Positions 12,801 to 32,167 are shown, counted from the first letter of the stretch. The stretch is DNA of 64,000 nucleotides from Nematostella vectensis (GCF_932526225.1 NC_064039.1:14712139-14776138); one strand, 5' to 3'. Numbers and translations: made by a program. Notes: generated by a model not told the origin, from the sequence alone.

Positions 12801-15800
12801 ATAACCAAATGATACGTGTGGGGGATCGAATTTGTTAATTTTTGCGGAGTAGAAAAGAAAAACAGATAGCGTGAAAAAACCTGGAATCAACCCCAGAAGT
12901 AGCGAGAGGCACATGTACGATAGAGCGTTCTCTGTCAACGACGCCACTATTGCTTGCCTTAGGCCTGTGCCCAGGATTGGCTGGAGGGGTCGGGAAGGGG
13001 TACATAGTCATAGGTAACATATAGAAAATGCCTAGTACTTATTCCTTAATAACATATGGCCCACTTTTTGTAACATGAATTTCAATGAATGGATTCCGGA
13101 TTCCAAACTAACTTGGATTCTGGATTCCAGACTGTGGATTCTGGATTCGATTCGCTGGATTCCGGATTCAAAAAGCTTAAAAAAAATCTGGATTCCGGAT
13201 TACTTTACATGGGGTGAGCCGTGTTAAATTCAACGAGGAAAAATAGTGAAATCGATATCCTAGGAAGGAAAATTAAAAATTAGGATATTTAACTCGAGTC
13301 AATCAATGACTGACTGTTGTATTTTCTTCCTAGTGGAATGGAAGATTAAGCAACGAAGGGGAGAAAAAAGAGGCAGCACGCATTGCCAATGTTGTCGCCG
13401 CGGAGTGGAAGGTAAGACCATCAGGAACTACAAGATACTATTCATGTATTCTTTAGCTAATCTAGAACGCATTGCCAATGTTGTCGCCACGGAGTGGAAG
13501 GTAAGACCATCAGGAACTACAAGATACTATTCATGTATTCCTTAGCTAATCTAGAACGCATTGTCAATGTTGTCGCCACGGAGTGGAAGGTAAGACCATC
13601 AGGAATTACAAGATACTATTCATGTATTCCTTAGCTAATCTAGAACGCATTGCCAATGTTGTCGCCACGGAGTGGAAGGTAAGACCATCAGGAATTACAA
13701 GATACTATTCATGTATTCCTTAGCTAATCTAGAACGCATTGCCAATGTTGTCGCCACGGAGTGGAAGGTAAGACCAGCAGGAATTACAAGATACTATTCA
13801 TGTATTCCTTAGCTAATCTAGGCTGCATTTAAGACAAAACGATTCTGTGTGTTGGCGGGAAACTGTTAGCGGGAGATTTTTTACGCGGGCAGGTCACAGA
13901 CGATAATGATTTATCTGAATCTTGGCTATATCAGGGGGAGAGGAAAAGGGGGAGGGGGGGAATAGTTCGAAACATTGGAACTATTTTCTATAATTTTTTT
14001 TCGTCCCCCCCTTCCGAATAGTTTTACTAGATATTATATCCCCCCCCAATGGACTTTGGCCCCCTCTTGGGCCCATTAGATAAGACCCTCTTCAGCTAGT
14101 TTCATTAAACAGAATTGTGTGAATTGTCTCATGATATCGCAATTGCTTGATCACCAGGAGTTGCAGGACAGCCAGTCAAAGGTAAAGTTTTCGTTATTCG
14201 TTGAACTTTACTACAAGGAAAATACTGATTCGTATTCATTTTACAGTCAAAGCCCTCGTCACGAATTACCATCTTGAAGTTAGGTAAGTGTGCACAAGTT
14301 TTGTTTTAAACTTTAAGGGCACAAAACGGAGTTATCTGTTAGACCCCTCGGTTGCAGGTAAAAAAAGCGTCTCGAATGGTTCTGCTGGCAAATTTGTGGA
14401 GTCGAACTAGTTGTGCTGGGAATATATTTTTGGGGGAGCTGGAGCGAATGCTTCGGGAAAAAATCTCGATTGGTTATACGGGCAATTATTTATGAGCCAA
14501 AAAGCCTAACCAATGCTGGCTGGGATAAAGAAGGTATAGTCCCTCCTGGAAAAAGGGAACAGATAATCTTTTCCCAGCAACTTTAAAAATTGATAATTTC
14601 GGCATCAGAGCAACAACGAAATATTCTAACGTGTTTCGGTAAAGGGGGGGTTTCGGTAAGGGGGGGGTTTCGGTAAGGGGGGGTTTCGGTAAGGGGGGGG
14701 TTTCGGTAAGGGGGGGGTTTCGGTAAGGGGGGGTTTCGGTAAGGGGGGGTTTCGGTAAGGGGGGGTTTCGGTAAGGGGGGGGTTTCGGTAAGGGGGGGTT
14801 TCGGTAAGGGGGGGTTTCGGTAAGGGGGGGTTTCAGTAAGGGGGGTTTCGGTAAGGGGGGGTTTCGGTAAGGGGGGGTTTCGGTAAGGGGGGGTTTCGGT
14901 AAGGGGGGTTTCGGTAAGGGGGGGGTTTCGGTAAGGGGGGGGTTCGGTAAGGGGGGGTTTCGGTAAGGGGGGGGGTTTCGGTAAGTGGGGGGTTTCGGTA
15001 AGGGGGGGTTTCGGTAGGGGGGGTTCGGTAAGGGGGGGTTCGTTATATGTACTTGACAGTTGAGCCCTATTTTTGAAAGTTGTTTGGATTATTCTATTGA
15101 TTTTTTTTATTTTATTATTTTGCTCAGAATTATTGTTATTCAAATTTACATGCTATTTAACATACATACTTGAAAAGTAGAAGAAATGCGGAATAACCAT
15201 CCAAAAAAAACATCTACGTCTATTTGATAATATTCCTCAGATGAATAGATATTTGGGTAATGTATATCTTCCATAAAGCGGAGAGTAAAATGATCCAATT
15301 CTAGTTTCTTTACATGCTGTACGTTTATTCAAACCTTGAAACTATAAAGTAGTATGGCGGGGAAAAAGAAACAAGGCCGTAGTTTGGGAGGGAGGGGCAG
15401 GGGCCGCGGATGCAGTTATGTCACCCCCTACCCACCCCTCCTGTATTTGTTTTAGCTGTTTTTACCCCTCCCACCCAATCTTACCAGATTATAGATCTTC
15501 TATAACGGTAAGTACTTAGCTTTTTTTTAAATCTTGGGTGAAGTAAACACCAAGACCCTTGTTACCTACTCTGTCTTCACATTTTCCGAAAATGACAAAG
15601 TGAGTGCCTAGCTAACTATGTCTGTCGCGGCTTCTGTTTCAGAGGAGATTCACCCGCCAGGAAAAGATCACGGGATGTATGCGCTTTTTCCAGCGATGGG
15701 CAGCAAAAGAAAAGAGAAACGAACTGTTGTTGTATGTAAATCTTTTTACGATTCTTGGTTGCCAGACTCTCTTCTCTACGACTCTCAATTTGACGGCTTT

Positions 15801-18800
15801 TGACATGACGTCTCACGACTTTTCGCGTCATCTTTTTCTTGTTCTTTCTCGATGCCTCCCGACTCCTGAATTGACGACTTTCGATCTGATAACTCTCGAC
15901 TTGACAGCTTTCGACATGACGAGTTAATAACGTTTCGCATGATGGCTTCTTTTTTGTTGACTCACGATTCCTGAATGGTTTCCTGACTTTACGCCTTTAC
16001 ACGAATCATGGTTTAGATAACTGTCGACATATCAACAGTCGAATGACTTTTCCATCGTTGACTCGACGGCGATTTGTCGACTCAGAGGCATAAGGGAGGG
16101 TTCGTCCTAGCTCCATTCTAGTAGCCGAAAACAGGTTCCATATGATACCTATGATTGCGCACCCCACTCAGCAAATCCTGGGTACGCGCCTGGAAAATAT
16201 AGTTAATGCACTACTTGAAATTTAGCTGAGTATATCATTCGAAGGGCCTTCTGGGTCCGCAGCCACAAACGTGAACGGCTGCAAAGGAGACTATTTGGGC
16301 CCCTCGGAAATCAATCAATCGTTCAGTTCCCTTCTGTTTGACATTGCTATATCTTTTTTTATAGGATTGCCCGCTAAAAAAGCTGTACAGGTATGTTATA
16401 ACCATATGAATACATGACATTTATAGAGAAAATAAGTTTGTTAACATCTGAAAGTAGTTTTCTTTAATTTTTAACTGACGTTCCTCATTACTAAATTATT
16501 TCCTTTTATATGGATGAACGTTGTGTAGCATATACCAAAAACTAATTTGAATACTATTGTAATAAGCCCGATAATAAACAGCCAAGGTTCTCAAGCCAAA
16601 AATATACCAATAAGACGTAAAAGACAATGCTGGAAAAGGCCATGCGAGCGCACCATCGTCGCACGAATCACCTACAAAAGTCGTGCTATACATTGGGAAT
16701 GAGATGTTGCAAGGAATTTTATGTATAAATCTTTGCGCAAAATAAAAAAGAAAAAAAAAGTACAGGAAAATAGCTCTTGCCTGGGATCAAACCTGGTATT
16801 CATACAAGCAGAAAAAGCAAAAATATAGACCATACATCAAGACATGCGCTAAATCACCGTACACCGTATGGCATCGTAGAGCTTTACGACGAAGCAGGAG
16901 ATTACGGCCCCAACAACGCTATCTAGCGAACTGTACAATGCAAAGACACCTGAGGTACCCGCGTCTTAGTCGGATACGCCACGCATTGACGCTCGCTGTG
17001 ACGTTTAGTGAAAAATATCAAGGTCTACTTGTTCGCCCTGTTCGCCCTGGGTCCCTTGGGGAGTTGTTCAGTCACCATGGTAGTGATATCGTAATGCACG
17101 TGCGCATGGTCTCTGTTGTTCAAGTCATGAATCCACGCAGAATACACGTCGTATTTTAGATAGCCATTTTTGGTTGCATCTAAAAAGATCATGTTTCATT
17201 TGGAATTTGCTCAGAAACTTGTATGTCAATAGGGGACGAGATAGCTTCGACTCCGGTTGATCCCTTTGTTGGTAGTTAAGAAACGATTAATTTATTAGTG
17301 TATTTGGATACAAAAGTTTCTTAATGGATCTAGTGAACTTTTACCAGAGCTGAGAATCCAAATTTGAATTAATTGATCCGTGGACAGTTAATTCCTTCTC
17401 TAGACACGCAATTCCAGAGAATGGCAGAGTTCCGAGAAAGCTTCATTGCTGCCTGACATTGTGGCGTACCAGGGACTCTAAGGATATGAACCACTTGGCG
17501 TAATTGTGTTTTATATTTTATGCTTCGAGTAAAGATTTTATATTTCTAAGGCTGGTCGATGGCGGAAAGCTGCTTGGGAGTGCGGTAGAGGAGCGGAAGG
17601 TTTGCAAGTCCTCCCTGACACATGACAATGGTTAGTATACACAGAGTAGCGTGAGAAACGATAACATGGGCTGTTTAGTGGTTGAGGAAGAATACGAACC
17701 TCAGAAGCCGGAGGGCGTTAGGGTCAAATCAATAGTCAGGTCAGCTTGGAAATTTTCCGAGTGGTGTGAAAACCTGGCTCTCTACCTTCTGGTGTTACTA
17801 CTAAATCAACTGCAGATCTCACTTTTCTTTTGTGACGTCATACTTCATGCTGAATTGCGACCTTATTGTTTATTGGCTTATTTTGCAGTGTTCTTATTGG
17901 CTTATTTTGCAGTGTTTTCATTGGCTTATTTTGCTGTATTCTCATTGGCTTATTTTGCAGTGTTTTTACTGGATACGCGTACACAGCTTTTTGTCTGGAT
18001 CAGCCAGGAATTGAACACAGCTCCCATCCGCTATAAAGTCATGCTTCAGGCTGAGGTAAGATCGTAAACATACAATTCCTCTGCTATATGCCATGCTTCA
18101 GACTGAGGTAAGATCGTAAACATACAATTCCTCTGCTATATGCCATGCTTCAGGCTAAGGGAAGATCGTAAACATAAAGTTCCTCTGCTATATGTCATGC
18201 TTCAGGCTGAGGTAAGATCGTAAACATACACTTCCTCTGCTATATGCCATGCTTCAGGCTGAGGTAAGATCGTAAACATAAAGTTCCTCTGCTATTTGTC
18301 ATGCTTCAGGCTGAGGTAAGATCGTAAACATACACTTCCTCTGCTATATGTCATGCTTCAGGCTGAGGTAAAATCGTAAACATACAGTTCCTCTGCTATA
18401 TGCCATGCTTCAGGCTGCAGAGAAAATATTGGGGGCCACGCCGCTACTAGTCTATTTTTTATATTTACTTCAAAAAAAGGGGAGTGGCGGGGAGGGGGGG
18501 GGGGTCACGCTCCCCTTAGGCCATGCCCGTGATTCTTACTTAAGAAGTAGCCAAAATTTGCTCCATATTTAGTTCACATTGTAGCCGCCATACATGACCT
18601 TTGATCTGCTTACGAAAATACTTTGATATTTTCACATTTTTTTTACATTTTCCCGACTCAACTAATTTGGTGTTTAATTGGAGAATTTTGGTTTAGAGGA
18701 TTTCACGTTATAATGCAATTTTTTTGCATCCCTAGTAAGCGATTCATTCAGTGTAATTAGTATTTAATAATATTTGTACAGGAATTTCTCAAGATGGAAT

Positions 18801-18964
18801 ATAATCAAGAGCAGAGTTATGCCCTGCCGGATTTCCTCAAGGTTGATAACCCCCAGAACAAAGCCTCGGATGATTTCCATCACCCTAGCAACAAGCCAAT
18901 CACCCTGGTTCCAGAGAATGATGACGTCAAGTACCTCAGCTTTGACAAGGCGTTCCAGGGCTGA
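6825..18964 (+). CDS. Gelsolin/severin-like actin-binding protein 1 (three gelsolin repeats)
   Basis: Probably a Ca2+-regulated actin severing or capping protein of the cytoplasm. Fifteen exons: 6825-6911, 7695-7793, 8598-8681, 9502-9600, 9962-10068, 12328-12382, 12637-12762, 13334-13411, 14158-14181, 14247-14283, 15643-15731, 16365-16390, 17551-17630, 17961-18055, 18782-18964. They join in frame to 422 aa. Repeat 1 (about 50-175) has RAYIVFGTV, NIHIWVS, ESDLFHSYF and GGIKKRLFQF. Repeat 2 (about 190-290) has SDDVFLVIDPDHFKVYQWNG. Repeat 3 (about 297-380) has KKLYRLVDGGKLLG and NVFLLDTRTQLFVWIS. The length and three repeats suit the severin/fragmin/CapG group rather than six-repeat gelsolin. 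Start: ATG in context AACCATGG. Exons 8 and 14 have boundaries embedded in tandem arrays (13379, 17872, 18040). A paralog follows downstream. The small exons 9, 10 and 12 are the least certain. Confidence 0.85.
8116..8455. mobile_element. TIR element, family B
   Basis: A 340-bp element in an intron. It starts CAGGCCCGTACCCAGG and ends CCTGGGTACGGGCCTG, perfect 16-bp TIRs. It is flanked by GTTGT/GTTGC, a possible 5-bp target duplication. The interior matches the copy at 28141-28467 in opposite orientation, with shared segments such as GACGTTTATTGTCG and AGCACGTCTATTGAGAACC. No transposase. Confidence 0.8.
10190..12175 (+). repeat. 2-kb G-rich minisatellite (~30-bp units) in intron 5
   Basis: About 65-70 tandem units of GGGGGCGTCAGGGTGTGGATGTGAGGGAT type, written here as its two halves GGGGGCGTCAGGGTGTG and GATGTGAGGGAT. 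Unit length varies slightly through the G run (4-10 G). Long reading frames on both strands translate to low-complexity repeats and are by-products of the unit length. Runs of four or more G every ~30 bp could form G-quadruplexes on the non-template strand of the host gene. Confidence 0.92.
13092..13201 (+). repeat. GGATTC-type simple repeat
   Basis: Degenerate copies of GGATTCCGGATTC and TGGATTCTGGATTC interspersed with short unique bases, in the intron before exon 8. A weaker AGGATTC-rich patch is present near 21990-22140. Confidence 0.7.
13379..13823 (+). repeat. 89-bp tandem array spanning exon 8 donor
   Basis: Five copies, at 13379, 13468, 13557, 13646 and 13735. Each unit contains the last 33 bp of exon 8, its 5' splice site GGTAAGACCA and 46 bp of intron. 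All five donors are intact. The intron part ends CTTAGCTAATCTAG, which resembles a branchpoint plus acceptor, so each unit could also be read as a 35-bp exon, which would shift frame. Only the first copy is joined to the rest of exon 8. Confidence 0.93.
14636..15044 (+). repeat. GGTTTCGGTAAGGGGGG minisatellite (16-18 bp)
   Basis: About 25 tandem copies of a 16-18-bp unit differing in G-run length (6-9). The complementary strand stays open as a Pro/Thr-rich frame, which is not a gene. Each unit contains GGTAAGGG, a near-consensus 5' splice site in the direction of host transcription. Located in the intron between exons 10 and 11. Confidence 0.92.
16740..16880 (-). repeat. Possible tRNA-derived SINE fragment
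   Basis: On the minus strand a B-box-like GGTTTGATCCC (near 16785-16795) is preceded by a weak A-box-like TTAGCGCATG and followed by a T-rich tail. Similar B-box-like motifs occur near 12890 (GGTTGATTCC) and 36750 (GGTTGATTCCC). No cloverleaf could be drawn, so this is not called as a tRNA. Confidence 0.25.
17872..17960 (+). repeat. 24-bp tandem array of the exon 14 acceptor
   Basis: Four copies of TTGGCTTATTTTGCAGTGTT-type sequence end at 17888, 17912, 17936 (AG changed to TG) and 17960. The last precedes the inferred exon start at 17961. With a 24-bp period and no stops, use of 17888 or 17912 would insert eight-residue repeats (VFxLAYFA) in frame. Confidence 0.9.
18040..18418 (+). repeat. 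52-bp tandem array spanning exon 14 donor
   Basis: Eight copies at 52-bp spacing start at 18040, 18092, 18144, 18196, 18248, 18300, 18352 and 18404. Each carries TGCTTCAGGCTGAGGTAAG, that is, the end of exon 14 and its donor. Copy 3 (AAGGGAAG) lost the donor and copy 8 is cut short. CTGCTATATGCCATGCTTCAG in each unit looks like a 3' splice site, leaving a six-base potential micro-exon (GCTGAG) between acceptor and donor. Confidence 0.92.
18425..18535. repeat. Diverged family A-like GC-rich element
   Basis: Contains GGGGGCCACGCC, a poly-G run and GCTCCCCTTAGGCCATGCC, reminiscent of family A elements but without clear terminal repeats. Kept as a low-confidence call. Confidence 0.3.
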
Positions 18965-19074
18965 GCCCGCGCTACAAGGTGGCGGCTAGCGTACAGCGCG
19001 CCTCTCATAACGCAGTTTAGGCAGTTTAGGATTGTAGTCTAGTTTCAAACAGAAAAAGTTATGTGTTTGCTAGG

Positions 19075-19080
19075 AATAAA
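19075..19080 (+). promoter_or_regulatory. Polyadenylation signal of gelsolin-like 1
   Basis: AATAAA lies 110 bp after the stop codon at 18964, in GGAATAAAGAG context. Confidence 0.6.
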
Positions 19081-19440
19081 GAGTGCTGCATAGCCTGTGT
19101 TGTTATTCATTTTAGTAGGGGGAAACTCGACCCAACTGTTTGATATGGTTGTCAACTTGAATATTGAAAAAGTTACACGTAGTTTCGCGTTCGGTTAAAT
19201 TGATGTTATCATATAACGCTTCACAATAATTTTCTGCGATAAAACAACATTTACTACTTCTTGAGATTTTTTAATAGCAGCATCCACTTCATACAACACA
19301 CAACACACTTAGCGCGAAGATTTTTCCAGTACTGTCATTTGTAAAATTGCTTGTTTAGAGTCACAAATAAAGCTAATATTATGTCATGTCATGTTTAAGT
19401 TTTTATAGCGTATAGTCGGCCACTAAATAACAAAAATTGT

Positions 19441-19495
19441 TTGTGTGTGTGTGTGGGGGGGGGGGGGGGGGGGGGGGGGGGGGAGGGGGGGGGGG
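19441..19495 (+). repeat. (GT)n-poly(G) tract
   Basis: TGTGTGTGTG followed by about 41 almost uninterrupted G residues. It is an assembly-sensitive simple sequence. Confidence 0.9.
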
Positions 19496-20046
19496 CTGGA
19501 GTTCGGTCTCACGCCTAGCAATGCCCGCTGTAACGTAAACGAAGTATCACATTTTCGCGCGCAGCAAAAAGCCATTCACTTGGAACGTGAAAACAAATCA
19601 TTGGAGTCATGTAGAAGCCATCAAAAGATTTCACCACATTCGGTTTGCGCACCACAGACGAAGAACGAGAATACATTTAAAACAATGAGTTAATCAAGCC
19701 AATCCCGTTAGGCCTTACACGAGCAGGTTTCTACACTTCTCGATCACTGTATTGAAAACCTTTCACAGATTGGCTGATTCTATATTCAAACACAGGTAGC
19801 CCAAACTCACAGCGAGTGTGGAAGTTCTATAAGAGCGTTGTATTAGCAAACAACGTACATATGGTTAAACTACTTAAAATGAAACAGTTCTTGGAGAGTG
19901 CGCTTCAACACTAAACTATGCTGCTGTTTATTCCCGCCAGAATCTGCTACGTAAGGTTTCTTTTATCGCTATTAATGCATCCCGCTACTGTTTTAGTTAA
20001 TTATCAGGAAACAACTCCAGGTTACTGGCATAACGACCGTATATGA

Positions 20047-20198
20047 TAGCCTCGTCCCCAGGCTTCTTGGCGGGCTTATCACGCTCTGCATGGCAATGAC
20101 GTCAGTTAGCATGAAGCGTCCGCCATATTGGAAAGTGTGAGTCTACGCGCAAGGCACCATGGAGCTGACAGCAAGGGAGTAGCCTGGGCACGAGGCTA
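20047..20198. mobile_element. Small TIR element (CTCGTNCCCAGGC ends)
   Basis: TAGCCTCGTCCCCAGGC at the left and GCCTGGGCACGAGGCTA at the right are inverted copies differing at one position, enclosing about 118 bp that includes TGACGTCA-like and CCGCCATATTGG motifs. A single half-site, ACTCGTCCCCAGGC, occurs at about 29547 just after the second gelsolin gene. Confidence 0.6.
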
Positions 20199-21743
20199 CG
20201 TATACTAAGGGGGCATTGGCACATTCAATAGGAAAAGTACCCGCCTTGATGAACAATAGACAAAAAAATCGGGCGCTGTACGTCGAGGCTCCCTTCTAGT
20301 CTTATTTCAGCTATTACATTTACTTTGATTTTAGAAGGAACCTCGAATCGAGATTATTGTTTGGCTTAAAGTTTCTGAGCACTGAAAATATCATATTCAA
20401 CTGGTTATTGCCTACCCATCAATGCGCAGGTTCTTTTGTGTTGTAAAGTTCCCTAGATAGCGGTGCTGGAGCCGAAAGCTTCAGCCTAGCCGTAAAGCTT
20501 TAGCTGACATACGGCGTTCCAGCCTATGTCTAGAAGTATGCTCTATTTTTCTCTCGTTTTATCTGATTTGAGGAGGTTCGATCCTTGGGCAAATGGCTCT
20601 CCCTTTTTTCCTTTTTCTATTACTTACCTGTAGGTATAAGCTGACAAATAATATGGTAATCTGTTGTAAGCACTTTCTATATTCATTCCTGCTGAATCCC
20701 TGCCATGTCGTATAACTTTTTCGGTTAGACAAGTTTTCTTACAGACACAGCAAGAAGTTTTAAGCGTTCTTGTAGCATGATCACAAGCATTGCTTGGCTC
20801 AATTAAACTGTTTTTTTCCCATTACACCCCCATTTACCTGCTTATCTAGGCTGTCTGTAGAGCTTTTTCTCTACGGGTACACCCGCGAGGATTCCTCTTT
20901 GAGTGAAACAAAATTTCCAACGTTTTTTGTGTGAAGTGTTTGGGTATTTTAAAATTTATCGCTTCTTCAAAATACTCAGTGATCACAAAGAGAAATAGCG
21001 TTATATTACTCTAAAGAGCTTTCTCGACGAGAGTGCAGTTCAATAGGAAATCCACATAGTCTTCAAAGCAGGGAATTTTTTTTGTAAAAGGATCTTTCCC
21101 CTCCCCCTTCCCCACAGAAGTTTCGCCCTTACCGGAAATACGGTGGTCTTTCCACTCTGTTTTTACTGTATAATAAACGAATATCAGGTATTCATAGTAT
21201 CAATAATAACCATTTTTAATTGATCGTGATGTGTTTCAATATTCAAGAATATTCTCTCGGGAATCTTAACATTTTTAGAAAGCTAGTGTCGCAATGTTGC
21301 TAGATACGGCATGAATATGACATATCGATAAAAATATTTCATGTATTCTTACGCAAGCAAATAACTTTTAAAGACGGTTGGCGAATTTTCTTCAGTTTGC
21401 GCACTTTCGAAATAATTGGTTCCGAAACTTTAATTTTCTAGGTATTTGAATTCATATTATCATAACGCTGATATCCGTTTTGGCATTGTTTTGGGTTTAC
21501 ATTGCTTTGTCTTTTAGTTATTACTACTCGTGCCATGAAAGACTACATGCTGCTAAGCGTTTATTTCTATCACAGAATGACTTTGTTTAAATTCTTATAA
21601 AAACAATGCAAATGTCATAAGCCAATAGGGATAGGCCACTCGACTAAGCACACAAGCTGGCGCTCCCATTCAGTTGACACGGATAGCTAGGGCGTGCGCT
21701 AGGTCTAACTCCTTGGAGAAACTCTCTTTTGTAAAGAAACACC

Positions 21744-29502
<7,759 letters not shown>

Positions 29503-30109
29503 GTGGGTATGGGACACACATGGTTTAGTCGTAGGGGCTAAAGACTCGTCCCCAGGCATCTCTAACTTAACCTAGCTAGTCCCCTTCCTTCTGTTTGGGA
29601 CTCCTGTGCCCCCATCATTAACAACAGGCAACCCAAAGAGCCATAAAAAAAAAAAAAACGAATCATAACCCTAAGGATTTGGGGACAGGATTTTTGGATA
29701 ACTTTTTCTTTTATAAACAGAACCTTTTGTAGTTATGTGTTATTTTATGTTTAATCGTGAGTTTTTATTATTATTATATATTTTTATATATAAAGCAAGA
29801 TGATATTTGGCGTCGCAAGCGTTAGTAGAAAATAGCCCATCCTTAGGTACACTTGCTGAGGTGCTATATACGATGGCATATCTTACGTAATCTAGTTTAT
29901 TTCACTTTCTTTCAGATTTTGACAGCCAGGAATATCTTAAATCTTTACTGCACATGGAACTCTAAAATATTGTTCTCAATTTCATCAAATCTTATATACT
30001 CCGTATGTAAGCCAAAAAGAGAAAAAGCACACCTGCAAGCACTGGTAGCATGCCCTACTAACAAGGCAGAGAAACAAGATTAATCTTTGACATTGTATTC
30101 TAAATTTGG

Positions 30110-30115
30110 AATAAA
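30110..30115 (+). promoter_or_regulatory. Candidate polyadenylation signal of gelsolin-like 2
   Basis: AATAAA lies about 0.6 kb after the stop at 29502, in GGAATAAAAGC context. It is the best candidate seen; a closer one was not found. Confidence 0.45.
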
Positions 30116-32167
30116 AGCACTTTTATTCGCGATACTTTCTGTATTCTATTTTAGGATCGGTTTTGCAAAATTAAAATTAGATTATAAATTGTGAAAAACG
30201 TTTAAATTAATCTTTGTGAAAAAGCCAGGTCTTCATGGGGAAGGAGTGCGAGGGTGGGGTCTCTAAGGGAACAAACCGTAAGGCATATAATAAGGCACAC
30301 GAGTCTCGAGAAAAAGGATCGAAAAAGCCAATCTTTGGTTATCCTGGTTGCAGTAAAAAAACCGCTACTGCCTGTGTCCTTTATGTAAAAAGGAATTTGT
30401 CGATGCAACTAAATGGGGTTTACGCGGTCAAATTCAAATTGTTCTATCAGTTTCAAACTACATGCATTGCCAAAGAGTAGGGGGGGGGATGCTGTTCCAG
30501 AAAATAGAAAATATGGAATCGTCATGGTGCGCGGGTCATACCAAAGAATCCCTCTCTTCTTTAAAGTGTATCTGAAGAAATAAAAGCAATATCCTCCAAA
30601 ACGGTTCATCCATCGATATCTAATATCTCCAATGATAGAAAAATCTTTGTTACCAAAAAGCCCCCGATTTCCCATAATCCCCCATTTTTTTAAAACACCT
30701 ACTTGCCCAGTCCCCTCACTGGTAAAGCTCGAGTTGGCGCGAAATGAACACCAAATAAGGAATGAATTTGCGTGAGAGAAAACAATTTTGGCTACATGCG
30801 GCTTCTTTACCTTGCAACTTTATTAGACGTGGTTATAAAGTGCTTTTCCTCTTGGTAGCTGGCTTAAAATGTAAATATTACCTTATACAAATATAAAATG
30901 TATATCCTGCTTGCATTTTAAAATAGCCACTTGTTGATAATTCAAATGATTTTGGAATTTTGAACCCATTTACTTGGCATTACATGCCCCAACATGGTGC
31001 CATTGCCGCTATCATAGTTTACTAAACTAGTTGTACGAAATGCTGATTATCTCGCTAAAAGATGGGTCCTTTAGATATCGATATAGCTTACATATAATTT
31101 AGATAATGTATAACCCCCAAAACCTTGATGAAATGCTAAAGGATCCACATTTTTTTGCACAAACAGTGATATTATTTGATTTGGCATTTTTGCTGTGTTA
31201 GGTAAACATCATATTTTGCCGTTCCGTCTCACTAGAGATGTAATAATAGCTAAATCCTTCTTGTCGTCTTTGTCCTCTCAGTGCTCTAACCAAATATCAA
31301 TATAAAGCATTCAATATGCATTTTTCAGACTAGTCGTAAATAAAAATGAAGACCCTTTGAACAGTCTTATCTTTTCTGACCCTTTCATCTGATCGTATTG
31401 CGTGACAGGAAACACGGCACCATTTTGGTGTGGGTAACAGCAATTCCACCTCGCACTGAATGCTTGCTATCTTGCTTCAAGTTTGGTCCTTTAAGTATTC
31501 GTATAGACCACATATAATTTCAATGATACACGATCCTCAAAACCTAGATTAAAAGTTGAAGGACTCATATTTTTTCGCACAAACAGTGATCATATTTTCG
31601 TCTCGTGTAGGACATCGTATTTTGTGAGCCGTGCGCTCTCTGCCTTTTAAAATGTAAACATTGCTAAACTCCATAACGAAAGAATGCAAAAAGCATTTGT
31701 TATATACAGTATGTATGTGATATATTAGCCATCTGCCTTTCCAAGGGTACTAGATTCTCAATCGGGATGGTTTGAGTAGTTTTTTTTTTTTTTTGCCATT
31801 CTCATAGCATCATTTGCTTTATCCACAAAAAGTTAAATTTTACCTCGCAAAAACGCTTTATATCTTGCTCAAAGTTGGATCCTTTAGGTATTTGTATAGA
31901 TCATATATAATTTCAATGACACACGTCATGCTCCCTTGGTTTAACCAAGGTCGGTTATAGGTGAGCCTCCCTCGCAGGGTAGTTACAGGTGATTTTGCTA
32001 CCAGTTCCCTTTTTGGGTTACCTGTGTCTTCTCTTGAAGGATCACATGAAATTGAGGCTGTTTTGTCAGACGCTGTCCGATCATCGTTTTATCAACAAGC
32101 TTTAAACTTCTTTCTTCCAAGAAAACATCTAGTTCTCCTTTAAAGAGGCCAATTAACTGAAGCAAAG
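30116..32167. other. Intergenic region with spaced ~400-bp direct repeats
   Basis: No gene seen. Three diverged segments begin with a GGTCCTTTAG-like motif at 31064, 31485 and 31877 and share CATATAATTT, TTTTTTYGCACAAACAGTGAT and similar blocks, suggesting an old tandem repeat of about 390-420 bp. A small palindrome TTGGTTTAACCAA is at about 31938. Confidence 0.6.

Larger units (their letters stand above)
18965..21743. other. Intergenic between the gelsolin paralogs
   Basis: The 3' end of gelsolin-like 1, with AATAAA at 19075-19080, is followed by 2.6 kb with no credible gene. It contains a GT/poly-G tract (about 19441-19495) and a TIR element at 20047-20198. The promoter and 5' UTR of the second gelsolin gene should lie toward 21743. 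Confidence 0.6.

Noticed and set aside
14583-15143. 186-codon Pro/Thr-rich minus-strand frame
   Set aside because: Translation of the GGTTTCGGTAAGG repeat on the antisense strand; no start context, splice sites or family.
16740-16880. tRNA gene on the minus strand
   Set aside because: B-box-like motif present but no cloverleaf or proper A-box spacing; at most a tRNA-derived SINE fragment.
31961-32143. 60-codon plus-strand frame just before the vWA gene
   Set aside because: Different frame from the vWA protein, no family resemblance, ends before its ATG; possibly 5' UTR or upstream ORF, not supported as a gene.
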